Source: Malurus cyaneus samueli (lineage: Eukaryota > Chordata > Aves > Passeriformes > Maluridae). From it: a stretch of 64,000 nucleotides of DNA. Numbering within the stretch: position 1 is the first letter of the stretch; each line of letters begins with the position of its first letter. This document shows positions 51,422-62,400 of this stretch, piece by piece. Both the position numbers and the translations under genes were made by a program. Below the pieces are notes generated by a model, which had not been told where the DNA came from, made no database searches, and was given only the letters and a program-made list of their open reading frames with translations. The stretch covers positions 18,138,772-18,202,771 of the forward strand of contig CM019227.1 of the NCBI GenBank assembly GCA_009741485.1, written 5' to 3'.

Positions 51422-54400
51422 CTGTGGGACACACAAACCACAGAACCAACAGCTCTTCTGTGCCCAGGGTGCAAAGGATTGCCCTCCCTTCTCTGCCTTC
51501 TCAAGCCTGTGGTCCTGCTCTCAGGCAGGAGAGAATCAGGGACTCAGGTTGGAAAAGTCCTCTCAGATCATCGAGTCCAACCATTCCCCAGCACTGCCAA
51601 GGCCACCACTAAACCATGTCCCCAAGTGCCACATGAACATAGCTTTTAAAACCCTCCAGGAGAATCCCTCCACCCCCTTCCTGGGCAGCTGTGCCAAATG
51701 CCTGACCATCCTTTCTGGGAAGAAATGTTCCCAATATCCAACCTGACCCTATCCTGGCACAACTTGAGGCCATTTCCCCTTGTCCCGTCTCTGTTCCCTG
51801 GAGCAGAGCCCGACCCCTCCGGCTGCCCCCTCCTGTCAGGGAGTTGTGCAGAGCCACAAGGTCCCCCCTGAGATCCACCTCCTTCTCTGTAGACTCAACA
51901 CCCTCCATGCTCTGTGACAGCCTCTGAGATACACAGTCACTGCCACACACTTACTCTGACAAAGAGAACTTTTCTTTGCTCCTTTCCTTATTCTGAGAAG
52001 CCAAACACTGTCCAGCTGGAAAACAAAGAGAGAAAAAAGGCAGGGCAGGGTGTAAAATTCCACTCAAAAAGAGCAAGGTCAAGCAGAGCTGGTGGCTAAG
52101 CAAATACCATTATGCACTAAAGCTGCTCTTCCAACTCCCTTTTAAAGTTCATCCCCCTGCAGTCAGGTACCTCTGTGTAAGTGGTCCTGCAGTGCCCCAT
52201 GGTGAGTGATGTTGCAGCTGCCCGTCTCGGGATCACAGGGACACGAGTGGTCACACGCACAGCGGCTCTGGCAGCTCGGCCCAAACCAGCCCAGGGGACA
52301 CTCTGGGGATGGGATCACAAAGGGATTGGTCATTGCCAAAGCTCCACCTGCTCTGAGAGCAGCCAGGCTGTGACTGCAGCTCCCCCAGCTCAGCTGAGCC
52401 AGCAGCAGCCTGGGAGCACCATGCTGGGAGTTCAGGGCTGCTCTTTGGTCTCACAGGGAAGTTTCTGTAAAACTGGGATCATTGAATGGTTTGGGTTGGA
52501 AGGAGCCTTAAAGCTCCTCTTGTTCTACCCCCTGCCGTGGGCAGGGACACCTTCCACCATCCCAGGGTGCTTCAAGCCCAACCTGGCCTTGGACACTCCA
52601 GGGATGGGGCAGCCACAGCTTCTCTGGGCAACATCTCTGGGACAGGACTGTCTTGAGTGTTCCCAGGCTGGAACAGACCATCATTGACAGAATCAGGCAG
52701 CCCACTGTAATTAACTCATTCACTCAGATACAGGGAGGCCTGGAGTGGTTACCAAGCAAGAACAGGGCCAGCTCCATCAGCACATGTGGTGTGAGGGTGG
52801 GAAGGCAGAATAACCCTCTGGAGCATTCCACAGGCACTGACCTGCATCACCTGAAGCCTGGGCTGCAGCAGGGCCTGGTGCAACACCCTGGAGCAGAGGA
52901 TATGTTGCATCCTATGCTCTGGGAAAGGAATGCAGTTCTTTGGGGCTGAGACTAAACAGGAATGCACAATTCTCTGTTGACAAAGCAAACTCCTTTCTCC
53001 TCTCTGCTCCTTCCTCTCCTTTTTACCCCATTTGGATAGGACAGGCAGGCCCAGAAGAGCTGGGAGCTGGCAGCTGATTTCAGGCCTGAGGTCCTCCTTG
53101 CTTTGCCTACAAGAGGTGGCTCAGAGGTGACACAAAACGCTGTCCCCAGCCCCGGTGGTCACTGAGAGCAGCCCTCACCGTGCTCACAGCTGGTGCCATA
53201 GAAGCCCGCGGGGCAGGAACAGGTTCCATGCACAGGATCACAGGAGCTGCCGTGCTGGCACTGGCATTTCTGGCTGCAGGATTCCCCGTAGGAACCAGGA
53301 GCACAAGCTGCAGGAGACAAGCAGAGATGTCACTAGGGCCCTGGCTGCAGCAGGGAACAATCCCAGCTCTCAGCCACAGCTCAGGGTGAGGAGGGATGCT
53401 CACCAATGAGTCCACTTTGTGCCCTGAACAAGGAGCAAGGGCTTAAGTGCCTCACACCAAGCCAATCGTGAGCTGCAACTAAACTCACACTGCCAAAATT
53501 GCAGCCCATAAGGTGGCCTTTCCCTTCCCCTCACCCTCTCAGCTGTTGGGAAGTGGTTCCCACTCCCCTCTCCCTGGCTGTGAAGAGGCAGTGGAGGAGC
53601 AGTCAGTATTTACCATCAGTGCAGTTGCTGCCAGTCCAGCCGGCGTCACACAGGCATCCAGCTGTGCAAACACACACAACAGACATTACTGACAACATAA
53701 AAACACCTGGAAGCAGCAGGGACTCAAAATCAGGAGCCTCTGCCTCTTGGGGTGTCCTCCTACCCCTGCCAGCGAACCCCCAGAAGAGGAATTCTGAACC
53801 CACCAAGGGTGGGTTCAACATACATCCCCTCCCCAGCTGCCACACGCAGCAGAGAGACTGCTGATGGCATTCCCCGGGATCAGCCCTGGCAACACCTGCA
53901 CCTACCAGGCTCTGCCCACCCACTGCACTGGGACACACCTGAATGAGAGTTGAACTGGCAGAACAGGAAGAGGGTAATGGGATTGAGCAGGCACAGAGGG
54001 GCAGAAGCTGGGGGCGGACATTCCAGCAATCCCTAGGTTCAAATCCATGTAAGAGTAGTGACTGCACACTCATAAAAATCATGAAGCAGGAGAGGCAAGT
54101 AAAAAAGGAAGTGAGGGAACAGAGGCAGCTGCTGTCACACGCTGTAATACACATCCCTACCAATCAGAGCACAACCCTGGGGCAGAAAGGGAAGCTGAGG
54201 CACAGTGCTTCAAGTTTCCAGCCCCAAGCCCCAGCCCAGCCCTGCTGCTAGCTCCTAAAGGCAACGTGTTCTGACCACCCAAGCCTCAGGCGCTGGAGGG
54301 GAGGGGAAGCAGCCCCACCCACGCAGCAGGTACCCAGCAGGCAGGCAGGCAGGCAGCCGAGAGTGCCCAGGGATGCACCGCCAGGTCCTGCCCCTCCATT

Positions 54401-57400
54401 TCACCCCCGCGGGGACTCACAGGCACTGCAGATGCCGTGCAGGCTGCAGTTGGCGGGGCCGCAGTCCAGGGTGTCACAGGCAGGACCGGCCCAGAAGTGG
54501 CTGTCGCAGTGGCAGTGCCCGGCCACACAGAGCCCATGGCCACTGCAGTCAGGGGGGTCACAGCCCGGCTCATGTACACACACCACGGTGGAGATGCTCC
54601 GGGGACAGCGCCACATGCTTTCAAAGGAGCTGGGGACAGCAGAGGGGACAGCGTGAGCTGTGCCAGCACTGTGCTGCCCAGCCTGAAATCAGTTATATAA
54701 CCCACAGACTTCATCCCGATCCACACCGGCAAACAAGAATATTAATATTGGGAAAATACAAACATAAAACTGCACTGGAGTCTATGTTTTAACTGAGTGT
54801 TAAATCCCATCTGATGGGTATCATTTCAAATATGGAATTACAGAGGCAACACACAGTCTCCCTTAAAGCAGTCCCAGCTTCCCTAATTGTAGCACCCAAC
54901 ACACCTTTCCTTGAATGTTACTTGCTTTGATATAAATTATATCATTGCAGTTATGGCAACTGAATGTTAAATCCCTTCATGTTTACAGTCAGAACTGACT
55001 AAAAACCTGAATTTAAAGTGAAATATTCTTTAGGTTCCCTCCAGTGAGGCAGGGCAGGGTGTCCCAGTCAGTGTTTCTCTTCCATAATAATAAGCTGCTG
55101 ACAGATCTCTGCTAATTCCTATCAATGTGCAGCTCTGAATCTCCCAGACTAAGAGCTGCTGCCTTATCCGATTCCCACATCAGCCACTCAGTCACAGCCA
55201 CAGCTTTTCTGCCTGTCTGCAGTCAGCTCAGCTTTAATCCTGGATGACTAAGTGGAAAATATATGGAGTCACTCAATCCCTTTAAATTCTAGAGCTGCTC
55301 TCTCCCACAGATCCTGTCACCTGCCTTTGCTGTGCCCTCCCAGCCAGGCCAGGGGGTGGGACTGGGCTCTGCACCCCAGCAGGAGCTGCAGGGGCCCCTG
55401 GGCAGCCCTGGGCACGAGTCAGCAGCACTTACCAGTGCTCAGAGGGGTAGCTGGCCAGGGTCCCGTTCAGGACCAGTGTGGCAGAGCCTCCGCCGTCCAG
55501 GTTGATGGCGTTGATGACTCCCTGCTGCTTCAGGAATTCTGCCATTTCCCACAGGTTGACCCTGCAAAGCAAAGGCTGTCTGATGATTTTACTTCAGTGA
55601 AGCTGTTAGGCCAGAAGCTTGTTGCTCTCCATGGTGGAAGGGGAAGTTCTCCCATCCCAGGCACTCTGACATGCTGTGGGAAGGCTGCACGAGCCTTTTC
55701 TGGTTCTCTTAAGCCCTGCAGTCTCTGCCTTAAAACATATCCCTGGCAGCTGCAGCATGCCTCCAGTTCCAGGAATCTGAGACCTTATCCAAGGCCTTAC
55801 CCTCTGTATTCTGTCTGTCCATCCACGTGAACCAAGACGAGCCGGCCCTGCCTGTCGTGTCCCACTGCAGTCCTGGCTGAGATCACGTTGATGAACTTGT
55901 CGAAGGTTCCTGCAGCACAGAGAAAAATTCACACTCAGCTGGGGGACAGAATGGGCTATTTAGATCCATGAACAGACACATTTGTCTGCAGAACAGCTCC
56001 CAGCAAGGGGCTCATCCGAACTGAAACAGTGAGAACATAGCCCAGGTTGCTCTTGCTCATCTAAGCCCTACAGAAGTGTTCTTGATTAAGTTTTCGTCTG
56101 GCACAGGGACAAAGCAGGGAATTATCAAGACTTCAGCTTTAAATTCCTGTAACAGGCAACTGATTTCAGTTTCTCTGGACAGGTTAGATGGGATATTGGG
56201 AAGGAATTGTTCTCTGGGAGGGTGTGGAGGCCCTGGCACAGGGTGCCCAGAGAAGCTGTGGAGCCCCATCCCTGGAGTGTCCAAAAGCCAGGTTTGGACA
56301 GGGCTTGGAGCAGCCTGGGACAGTGGAAGGTGTCCCCGCCATGGCAGGGGGTGGAACAAGATGGACTTCAAGGTCCTTCCAACCCAACTATTCCATGATT
56401 CTATGAAAGCTGGTCTTGTGAAATGCCCCTCCTTCCAAGAGCCCAATTATAAGGACAATCCACAGCATTTACCTGTGGTTTGAGTGTCACCACACTCGGC
56501 CACCCGACTTTGGTTGATGTACACCTCTCCATCCCTCAGGAGCCAAACCACCCCACTCACAAGCTGCACAAATGGGTTTGATTGATCCAGGACATCTTCC
56601 TCAGACAGGTATCTAGGAAAGAGAGAGTAGCAGGGGTTATCCACAGTCACAGCACGTTATGTAAAAGCCTCTCCCGCTGCCAGCAGGCTCCAGAAGCAGG
56701 GGAAGGGGAGAAGAAGGTGAAATGAAGGACAGCTACATACAAAACCAGGGGCTAAGCAGTGTGAAACATCACTTTAGCAGCCAGAGCAGCCCGTTTTCCA
56801 CGCTTCTACACCAACCCACAGCTAATGGTGGTCCCAGGCCACTGTGCCTGAAACAACTCCTGCCAGGAATGTGCCCAGTGGATCTGGGCCACGGTAACAA
56901 GGGCAGAAAGCATCTGGCAGAACACAAGGACAGAGCCACTGCCAAATACTCAGGGATCTGTGGAAGCAGCTGTAACATCTTGCTGCCTGTCAGCTTCTAT
57001 TCTGCAAAAATGTGACACCAAACAGCTTTGGAGAGCATTTGGAGCTACAGCGTTCAGCCTGCCTGCAGCTGCATGGGATGCTACCTGCTCCCTTCCATAT
57101 GGGAAGGGGGTCTCTCCGCACTTCCAGACAGCAAAATGGTTGTTCAGCTGCCACCGCCATGCTCAGGTTTCGTGCGCCACCACAGACTGCTTCCCAAGGG
57201 ATACTCCTCTCTCCTGAATGAGGGTGATGAGGAACATCTGCCTCATCAGAGCCTGCTGCTGGGGATGTTTGCAACTGAGAGGACAGGAGCAGGGGCTGGA
57301 GCTGGACAGCCACGCTCTGCCAGACGTTTTGGGTTTAAAAGTGACTTTTCTGTTGTCTTGTGGCAGCTGGATGCTCAACTTTTCGTTTTTTAGTATCTGT

Positions 57401-58639
57401 GACTGTGGGCAAAAGCCTTGTGCCTTGCAGAAAAGTGTGGAAAACATGCAGAAAGGATTCCCTTTCCCTGTGGGAAGGGAACACGAAGATAACATGAACA
57501 CAGCTGAAAATAGATCAAACTCCACAACAGCTTGGACAGAGACTGGCAGCTTTTAAAGCCTGGAATTACCCATTGTCAGCCCAGGGAGAGGCATCCTAGG
57601 ACTTGAGCAAGGGCCACAGATCTCACTGCTCCATGAGGTACAGGAAGAATGTCCCTAACTATAGCACTCAAAGTGAGGTTCTACTCTAACTGGGGAGGCC
57701 AGGGAGACAATGCTGGGATGAGCTTCCTGCCCAGTGATGCCTAAAGGTCTTCAGGGTGGAGAGCACTCTCCAAACACCCCCCAGTTCTTACCCGAACACC
57801 ATGGTGCCATCCTTCCGGATACCAAACTGAGCGTTTTGCAGGCCTCCAGAGTTTCTCACCAGCTTCCCATCGCTCACAACATTCCCAAGGCACTCTCCAG
57901 TTTTCATGTCAAAGTACCCGCCGTTCTGGGCCACCAGACACTTCCTGAGCTTTGCAGTCTCCTCCACGGGGGCTCTGCGATGAGCCAGGCAGCCGCCGGC
58001 GCCGCCCGGCTCCAGCACGGAGAAGGTCCTCAGGGGGTCCCTCACGAAAGTGAAGTGGCCATAGGCCACCTTGCGGTCGCTGCCCTCCGGGGGGATGTAC
58101 GAGACAAACGTTCTGGTGACAGCCACCGGGCCGGCCGTGCTGTTGTCGCCGGGCCACGCTTCGTGCGTGACGTTGCCGTACTTGCGGGGCTGGCAGTCCC
58201 TGACGTGCCTGTGGCCGTGCCGGGGGCCGTGCTGCCAGGGGGGGTAGGGCTGCAGCAGAGGCTCGCTGCGGGGGCTCCTGCAATGACAACAGCCGGTTGC
58301 CCCAAGGCCGCAAACGCGGGGTGACGAGAGCGGCACGGTCGGGAGAGGCACGGCCCGTGCACCCTGGCCCGCTTCTCCGCGTCCCCGGAGTGACCCACCG
58401 CCTTTCGCAGGCGGCTGTCCCGCTCAGCTAAACCCGCTCCACCAGCCCGACCTCAGCGCGCCGGGAGCCCCGGGACAGGCAGTGCCCAGACACTCACCCG
58501 GCGCCGCGGGCACCTGCAGCGAGCCAAGCACCGCCAGCGCGACCGCCAGCACCGTCCCGACCCCCGCTCGCCCCGATCCCGTCCCGGGGCCGGCCCACCC
58601 TGACCGCGCCCGCCTGACCCGCCGCAGCCCGCTGCACAC
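51190..58639 (-). CDS. NAGPA: N-acetylglucosamine-1-phosphodiester alpha-N-acetylglucosaminidase (uncovering enzyme), 11 coding exons
   Basis: Exons on the minus strand: 58639-58452 (or 58498), 58277-57792, 56612-56473, 55909-55801, 55561-55433, 54629-54421, 53661-53614, 53307-53179, 52302-52171, 52015-51955, 51421-51190. All internal phases match except exon 1, whose best donor is out of phase with exon 2. The product is about 605-620 residues against 515 in human. The enzyme removes GlcNAc from GlcNAc-phosphomannose on lysosomal hydrolases in the trans-Golgi, exposing mannose-6-phosphate. Visible parts: signal peptide; RHVR|DC furin-type site matching the human RLPR|DC pro-site; glycosidase domain with NAINLDGGGSAT; EGF-like modules; one transmembrane helix; cytosolic YHPL motif. 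N-glycosylation sequons include NVT, NST, NQS, NGT, NCS, NCT and NIT. One EGF exon (53307-53179) has no counterpart in the human protein as I recall it. Confidence 0.92.
51533..51905 (-). mobile_element. CR1 LINE 3' fragment
   Basis: Inverted copy: GGTTGGAAAAGTCCTCTCAG, TCATCGAGTCCAACCATTCC to CCCTGAGATCCACCTCCTTC. It fills most of NAGPA intron 10, in the same direction as NAGPA, and is from a subfamily different from the GGATCCAGGGG group. Confidence 0.85.
51955..52015 (-). CDS. NAGPA: NAGPA exon 10 (juxtamembrane stalk)
   Basis: The 61-base exon encodes AGQCLASQNKERSKEKFSLSE. The QCL triplet aligns with human VKQCL just before the membrane. The acceptor is TTTCCAG and the donor is GTAAGT. 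The phases (1 in, 2 out) fit both neighbours. Confidence 0.82.
52171..52302 (-). CDS. NAGPA: NAGPA exon 9 (EGF-like)
   Basis: The exon encodes ECPLGWFGPSCQSRC and CPCDPETGSCNIT, aligned with the human ECPLGWHGPGCQ module. The acceptor reads CCAGAG, another NAGNAG-type site, and the donor is GTACCT. Confidence 0.92.
52480..52650 (-). mobile_element. CR1 LINE 3' fragment
   Basis: Inverted copy: TTGAATGGTTTGGGTTGGAA to GGGGCAGCCACAGCTTCTCT and GGGCAAC. It lies in NAGPA intron 8. Confidence 0.88.
53179..53307 (-). CDS. NAGPA: NAGPA exon 8 (additional EGF-like module)
   Basis: This 129-base exon, phase 1 at both ends, encodes APGSYGESCSQKCQC, SSCDPVHGTCSCPAGFYG and TSCEH, a laminin-type EGF repeat. 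In the human protein as I recall it, the exon 7 segment runs directly into ECPLGW, which here is exon 9. This exon is therefore an insertion relative to human. Both splice sites are sound (CTGCAG and GTGAGG). Confidence 0.85.
53614..53661 (-). CDS. NAGPA: NAGPA exon 7 (EGF-like)
   Basis: This 48-base exon encodes GCLCDAGWTGSNCTD, matching human CRCDAGWTGSNCS. It is flanked by phase-1 introns, with acceptor TTGCACAG and donor GTAAAT. Confidence 0.9.
54421..54629 (-). CDS. NAGPA: NAGPA exon 6 (end of catalytic domain, EGF-like)
   Basis: The exon encodes MWRCPRSISTVVCVHEPGC, then cysteine-rich CSGHGLCVAGHCHC and CGPANCSLHGIC, the first EGF-like modules. The acceptor is GTCCCCAG and the donor is GTGAGT. 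Confidence 0.93.
55433..55561 (-). CDS. NAGPA: NAGPA exon 5 (DGGGS motif)
   Basis: The exon encodes VNLWEMAEFLKQQGV, then NAINLDGGGSATLVLNGT, the family's most conserved motif (DGGGS), and ASYPSEH. The acceptor is TTTGCAG and the donor is GTAAGT. Confidence 0.94.
55801..55909 (-). CDS. NAGPA: NAGPA exon 4 (glycosidase domain)
   Basis: The exon encodes TFDKFINVISARTAVGHD and QGRLVLVHVDGQTEYRG, matching the human enzyme's ISARTAIGHD region. The acceptor is GCTGCAG and the donor is GTAAGG. Confidence 0.93.
56182..56408 (+). mobile_element. CR1 LINE 3' fragment
   Basis: It contains GGGATATTGGGAAGGAATTG to CAAGGTCCTTCCAACCCAAC and ends ATTCCATGATTCTATGAAA, so its 3' terminus is intact. It lies in NAGPA intron 3, antisense to the gene. 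Confidence 0.9.
56473..56612 (-). CDS. NAGPA: NAGPA exon 3 (glycosidase domain)
   Basis: The exon begins YLSEEDVLDQSNPFVQLVSG and contains VVWLLRDGEVYINQS, strongly similar to human NAGPA. The acceptor is TTCCTAG and the donor is GTAAAT. The frame joins exon 2 in phase 2. Confidence 0.93.
56613..57791 (-). other. NAGPA: NAGPA intron 2
   Basis: A 1.18-kb intron with no repeat or exon that I recognise. Confidence 0.85.
57792..58277 (-). CDS. NAGPA: NAGPA exon 2 (propeptide and glycosidase domain)
   Basis: This 486-base exon begins SPRSEPLLQPYPPW, then the pro-site HRHVR|DC, then the phosphodiester glycosidase domain: TRTFVSYIPPEG, RTFSVLEPGGAGGC, LVAQNGGYFDMKTGECLGNV and SGGLQNAQFGIRKDGTMVFG. 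The donor is GTAAGA. The acceptor is CAGGAG, a possible NAGNAG site that would add or drop one residue. Confidence 0.93.
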
Positions 58640-58735
58640 GCCGCATCTGCAGCGCTCGGCGGCGGCAGTGCGGGTGGCGGGCGGGGGACGGGGACAGGAG
58701 GGGAGCTCCGGGCACGGGGGGGGGTGAGGGAGTAG
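58270..58735 (-). promoter_or_regulatory. NAGPA: CpG-rich promoter region of NAGPA
   Basis: This is CpG-dense sequence around NAGPA exon 1, continuing the CpG-rich exon 2 and running into the minisatellite at about 58740. No TATA box is visible upstream of the ATG at 58639. The transcription start cannot be placed from sequence. Confidence 0.6.
58452..58639 (-). CDS. NAGPA: NAGPA exon 1 (signal peptide), donor uncertain
   Basis: The ATG at 58639 opens a basic N-region followed by the hydrophobic VGTVLAVALAVLGSL and VPAAPG, a typical signal peptide. The strongest donor (GTGAGT starting at 58497, exon end 58498) leaves phase 1, but exon 2 needs phase 2. A weaker donor, AG|GTCGGG, with exon end at 58452, restores the frame and adds 15 residues. 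An indel in this GC-rich stretch is an equal alternative. Confidence 0.6.
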
Positions 58736-58736
58736 C

Positions 58737-59460
58737 GCTCTCAGGACACGGGGATGAGGGACGTGTTCCTCAGGGACACGGCCGGGGATGAGGGACCGTG
58801 CTTCCTCAGGGCAGCCGGGGGAGTCCTGGGCCGGCGGGGATGAGGGACGCGTGCTCTCAGGGCACGGCCCGGGGATGAGGGACGGTGCTTCTCAGGGACA
58901 CGGCCGGGGATGAGGGACGGTGCTTCCTCAGGGAAACGGCCCGGGGATGAGGGACGGTGCTCCCTCAGGGACACGGCCGGGGATGAGGGACGGTGCTCCC
59001 TCAGGGACATGGTCCGGGGATGAGGGACGGTGCTTCCTCAGGAACACGGTCCGGGGATGAGGACGGTGCTCCCTCAGGGAAACGGCCCGGGGATGAGGGA
59101 CCGTGCTTCCTCAGGGACACGGCCCGGGGATGAGGGACCGTGCTTCCTCAGGGACACGGCCGGGGATGAGGGACCGTGCTTCCTCAGGGACACGGCCGGG
59201 GATGAGGGACGCGTGCTTCCTCAGGGACACGGCCGGGGATGAGGGACCGGTGCTCTCCTCAGGGACACGGCCCGGGGATGAGGGACCGTGCTTCCTCAGG
59301 GACACGGCCGGGGATGAGGGACGGTGCTCCCTCAGGGACACGGTCCGGGGATGAGGGACGGTGCTCCCTCAGGGACACGGTCCGGGGATGAGGGACGGTG
59401 CTCCCTCAGGGAAACGGCCCGGGGATGAGGGACGGTGCTCCCTCAGGGACACGGTCCGAG
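58737..59460. repeat. GC-rich minisatellite, 36-37 bp unit, about 19-20 copies
   Basis: The array repeats a unit of the form TCAGGGACACGGCC, GGGGATGAGGGAC, GGTGCTTCC. The copies differ at a few sites (CC or CCC after GG, CGGTG or CCGTG, TTCC or TCCC). The first three copies nearest NAGPA are the most diverged and the inner copies nearly identical. It is CpG-rich and starts about 100 bases upstream of the NAGPA start codon. Confidence 0.95.
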
Positions 59461-62400
59461 TGTCCAGGCAGCGCTCCCGCAGGGACTCGCTCTGAGGATT
59501 CGGCTCTTTCTCCACGGCACCTCTGACACTCACACCTGTCACAGGACGGTACATACGGCCCTTAGAGCCACTGCGGTTCCATCATCCTCGATTGGAGCAC
59601 TAGGATTGTGTCCATTTTCCGGAAGGGAATAATTACTACACCAAGGGAATATGGTATATTCAGGCAGTTCTGGGTTTTTCGAAATCTAACTTCAGCAGTT
59701 GGATCCTGTGGTGTGCTAAGTCAAATACATTGTTTAAAAAATTAAATCATAGAACAGTGGAATGGTTTGGGTTGGAAGGGACATTAAAACTCATCCACTG
59801 CCACCCTCTGCCACGGACAGGGACACCTTCCACTGTCCCAGGCTGCTCCAAACCCCAATGTCCAACCTGGCCTTGGACACTGCCAGGGATCCAGGGGCAG
59901 CCACAGCTTCTCTGGGCACCCTGTGCCAGGGCCTCCCCACCCTCACAGGAAAGAATTCCTTCCCAATATCCCATCCGTCCCTGCCCTCTGGCATTTGGAA
60001 GCTATTTGCCCTTGTCCTGTCACGTTGTCAAAGTCCCTCCCCAGCTCTCTTCAGGCAACTGATTCCATAAATGATATGGTACAAGGGCAGGTACCACACC
60101 TGTGCCTGAGGGTTCAGGGCTATGGAACCACAAACTCGAGGCCTTATTGGAATAGGAGAAACAATGTTTCCAGAGTCCTAGAGCCAGTGGATTATGCCTC
60201 AGCTTTCCCAGGATAAGTGCATCTGGTATAGACAAGTGTGCTGCTGTCTCAGGTATCTTGCAGGTGGGAAAATGTACCTGCATGTCACAAATTAACCAGA
60301 AATGCACTAGCCAGTGCATTGAAAAATCTTAGCTGATGCCTCCCCTTTCATTCGCCCATGGAGAGCTGCAGGTGTTGTGCTTGTGTTTCCAGCTGGAAAC
60401 AAGCCGTCCAGTGGAATTCCAGGGTGGCCTAAATGTGGTTTTCATGATCTAAACTCAGCTCTGCATAAAGCATGAGAAGAGTGTTCTGGGAGTTCAGCCA
60501 GGATCATGCCTGGTCTTTTGCTCAATCACCTTCCCCTTTTCACAGGGATCATCATGTCCTGGTAGAATCCAGGAGGCTTCCACCCAGTTTCCAAACTCAC
60601 CCTGTCTTTTCCATAGCTTACAAGAGAGACTGGGATCACAGTGTGATAGAATACACAGGCCAAAAGCCACCTTTGGAAATCCACAGGGAACAGAAACCTC
60701 TTCTAAAATGGAATGAAAAACAAAACAGTATTTTAAAACATAACAGAGTTTCCTTTCCATATAGTGCATTTACTTTGAAGTTTACTTTCCTCACTAATGC
60801 AGCCCCTTCCCCCTCACTGAGGTTAAGTATCAGTGGAGTACAAGTGACTTGTTTTTCCAGAACTGTTCACAGAGGAAAGGGTGGCATTGCCAGAATTCCA
60901 GTGTTTGTTTTGCAGTGACACATGATTTCCCCACTAATGGAGATAACTACCTGCTGTAAAAGATAACCAGTCTCCATTCCAGCTATGTCACAAACATATT
61001 CATGTCCCCAAAATGCAGGGTCTAAGGTACATGTGTGTGCAGGGGCTGGGTAAACACCTTGTGACAACATTGGGCTGAATGAATCTCAGCAGGTTTAGCT
61101 TTGATATGAAGACACAACCCCAACCCTAAATTAAGTCTTAGTCTAACTCATGCTCTAAGTCAGAATATCTCTGTTTTTCCACTCAGTGGAGGTCAGCCGG
61201 CAGGTATTTTTTTCTGTTATTAGAGTGAATATCATGAGAGGAATGTGCATGCTGATGTCTAGATCTAATACTAATTCCAACCCTGTCTTGAACCTGAAGT
61301 TCAGCCCAGCTCTGAAAATTTGGGTGTGAACACAATTAACAAGTGTTTAACGCTTTTCCTGTAATTTGAAAAATTTATGTTATGAAAAAAATCTTGTCTA
61401 ATAATTACTAATTTGAATCTGCCTATGATTATCAGCCATATACTCTGGCTCTGCTGTCTACCTTCCTCCTCTTCTATGTCCTGCGTGAAAACAAAAAAAA
61501 ATTATTTCTATAACCTAAACCTGTACCTGCCTGGAAAGGTGTCTAAGCCAATACAAACCATTCAGGAGAAATTATCTTTGGGAAGTTGAATAAAAATTTC
61601 CTAGGTCACTTCTTTTACCTTCACTCCTTCCTGAGGGATTTTTTGCGTTGGGAGAAAATGAATAAAGCAGATAAAAAGCAACTGGTGAGGTTAAAAGGCA
61701 ACAACTGCAAGAAGGGTGCAGAGTTTGGAGTGGCCAAGGAGAAAGGAGCAGTTTTTAAGTGTCTTTTCAAGCAGAGGGATGGAAGGAGAAGATATTTAAC
61801 GTCCTTTTCACCCCAAAGTATGCCCTGATTCTGTGATCCCGTGGCATTCTCCCTTCAGAGAGGAAGGTTGGAAGGCTTGGTGTAAAGTTTCTGGGGAACA
61901 GCCCATATTAGATGAGGTAAAGCAGGTGTACAGTTCATGCCACTACACGTACTAAACAATAACATTAATTCCATCTTTCAGACCGAGGGGATCATTAGAG
62001 GAACATTAGGGCCAGTCCAAAGTTCAAACAGGGCATAGCCTGGGGGCATCCTAGCAGCACCAGACCAGGCCTTGGGCTCAGTGCTGGGCCACCTGCAGTG
62101 GCATTTCAGGCCACCTGGAACTGCTTCCAAATGGAGGTCATTCTGCAGCCAACTCCTTCCATCCCTGCTGTGGCAGGGGTTGTGCTTCAGAAATTGAGCA
62201 AACAGGAGAACAAACATAAGAAGCAAATTGCCTTACTGTTAAAAATGGCCATCATTTATCCATGATGATACAGCACAGCACCAGTGCTCTGAACCTTTTG
62301 GAGTCATGTTGGCTTTGTGAGAGCTCTTAGCCCATACCCTGCAGTGCAGGTGTGATTCAGGCAAATACTTGCTAATGGGATGGTATTTTCTCAGTGCAAT

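Noticed and set aside
58741..59354. Open frames in the promoter minisatellite on both strands; also a possible CRISPR-like array
   Set aside because: The repeats are contiguous with no unique spacers, and the genome is vertebrate. The open frames follow from the repeat.
60472..60918. 148-codon open frame (+) upstream of NAGPA
   Set aside because: There is no recognisable similarity, no CpG island or splice context, and the composition is like the surrounding non-coding DNA.
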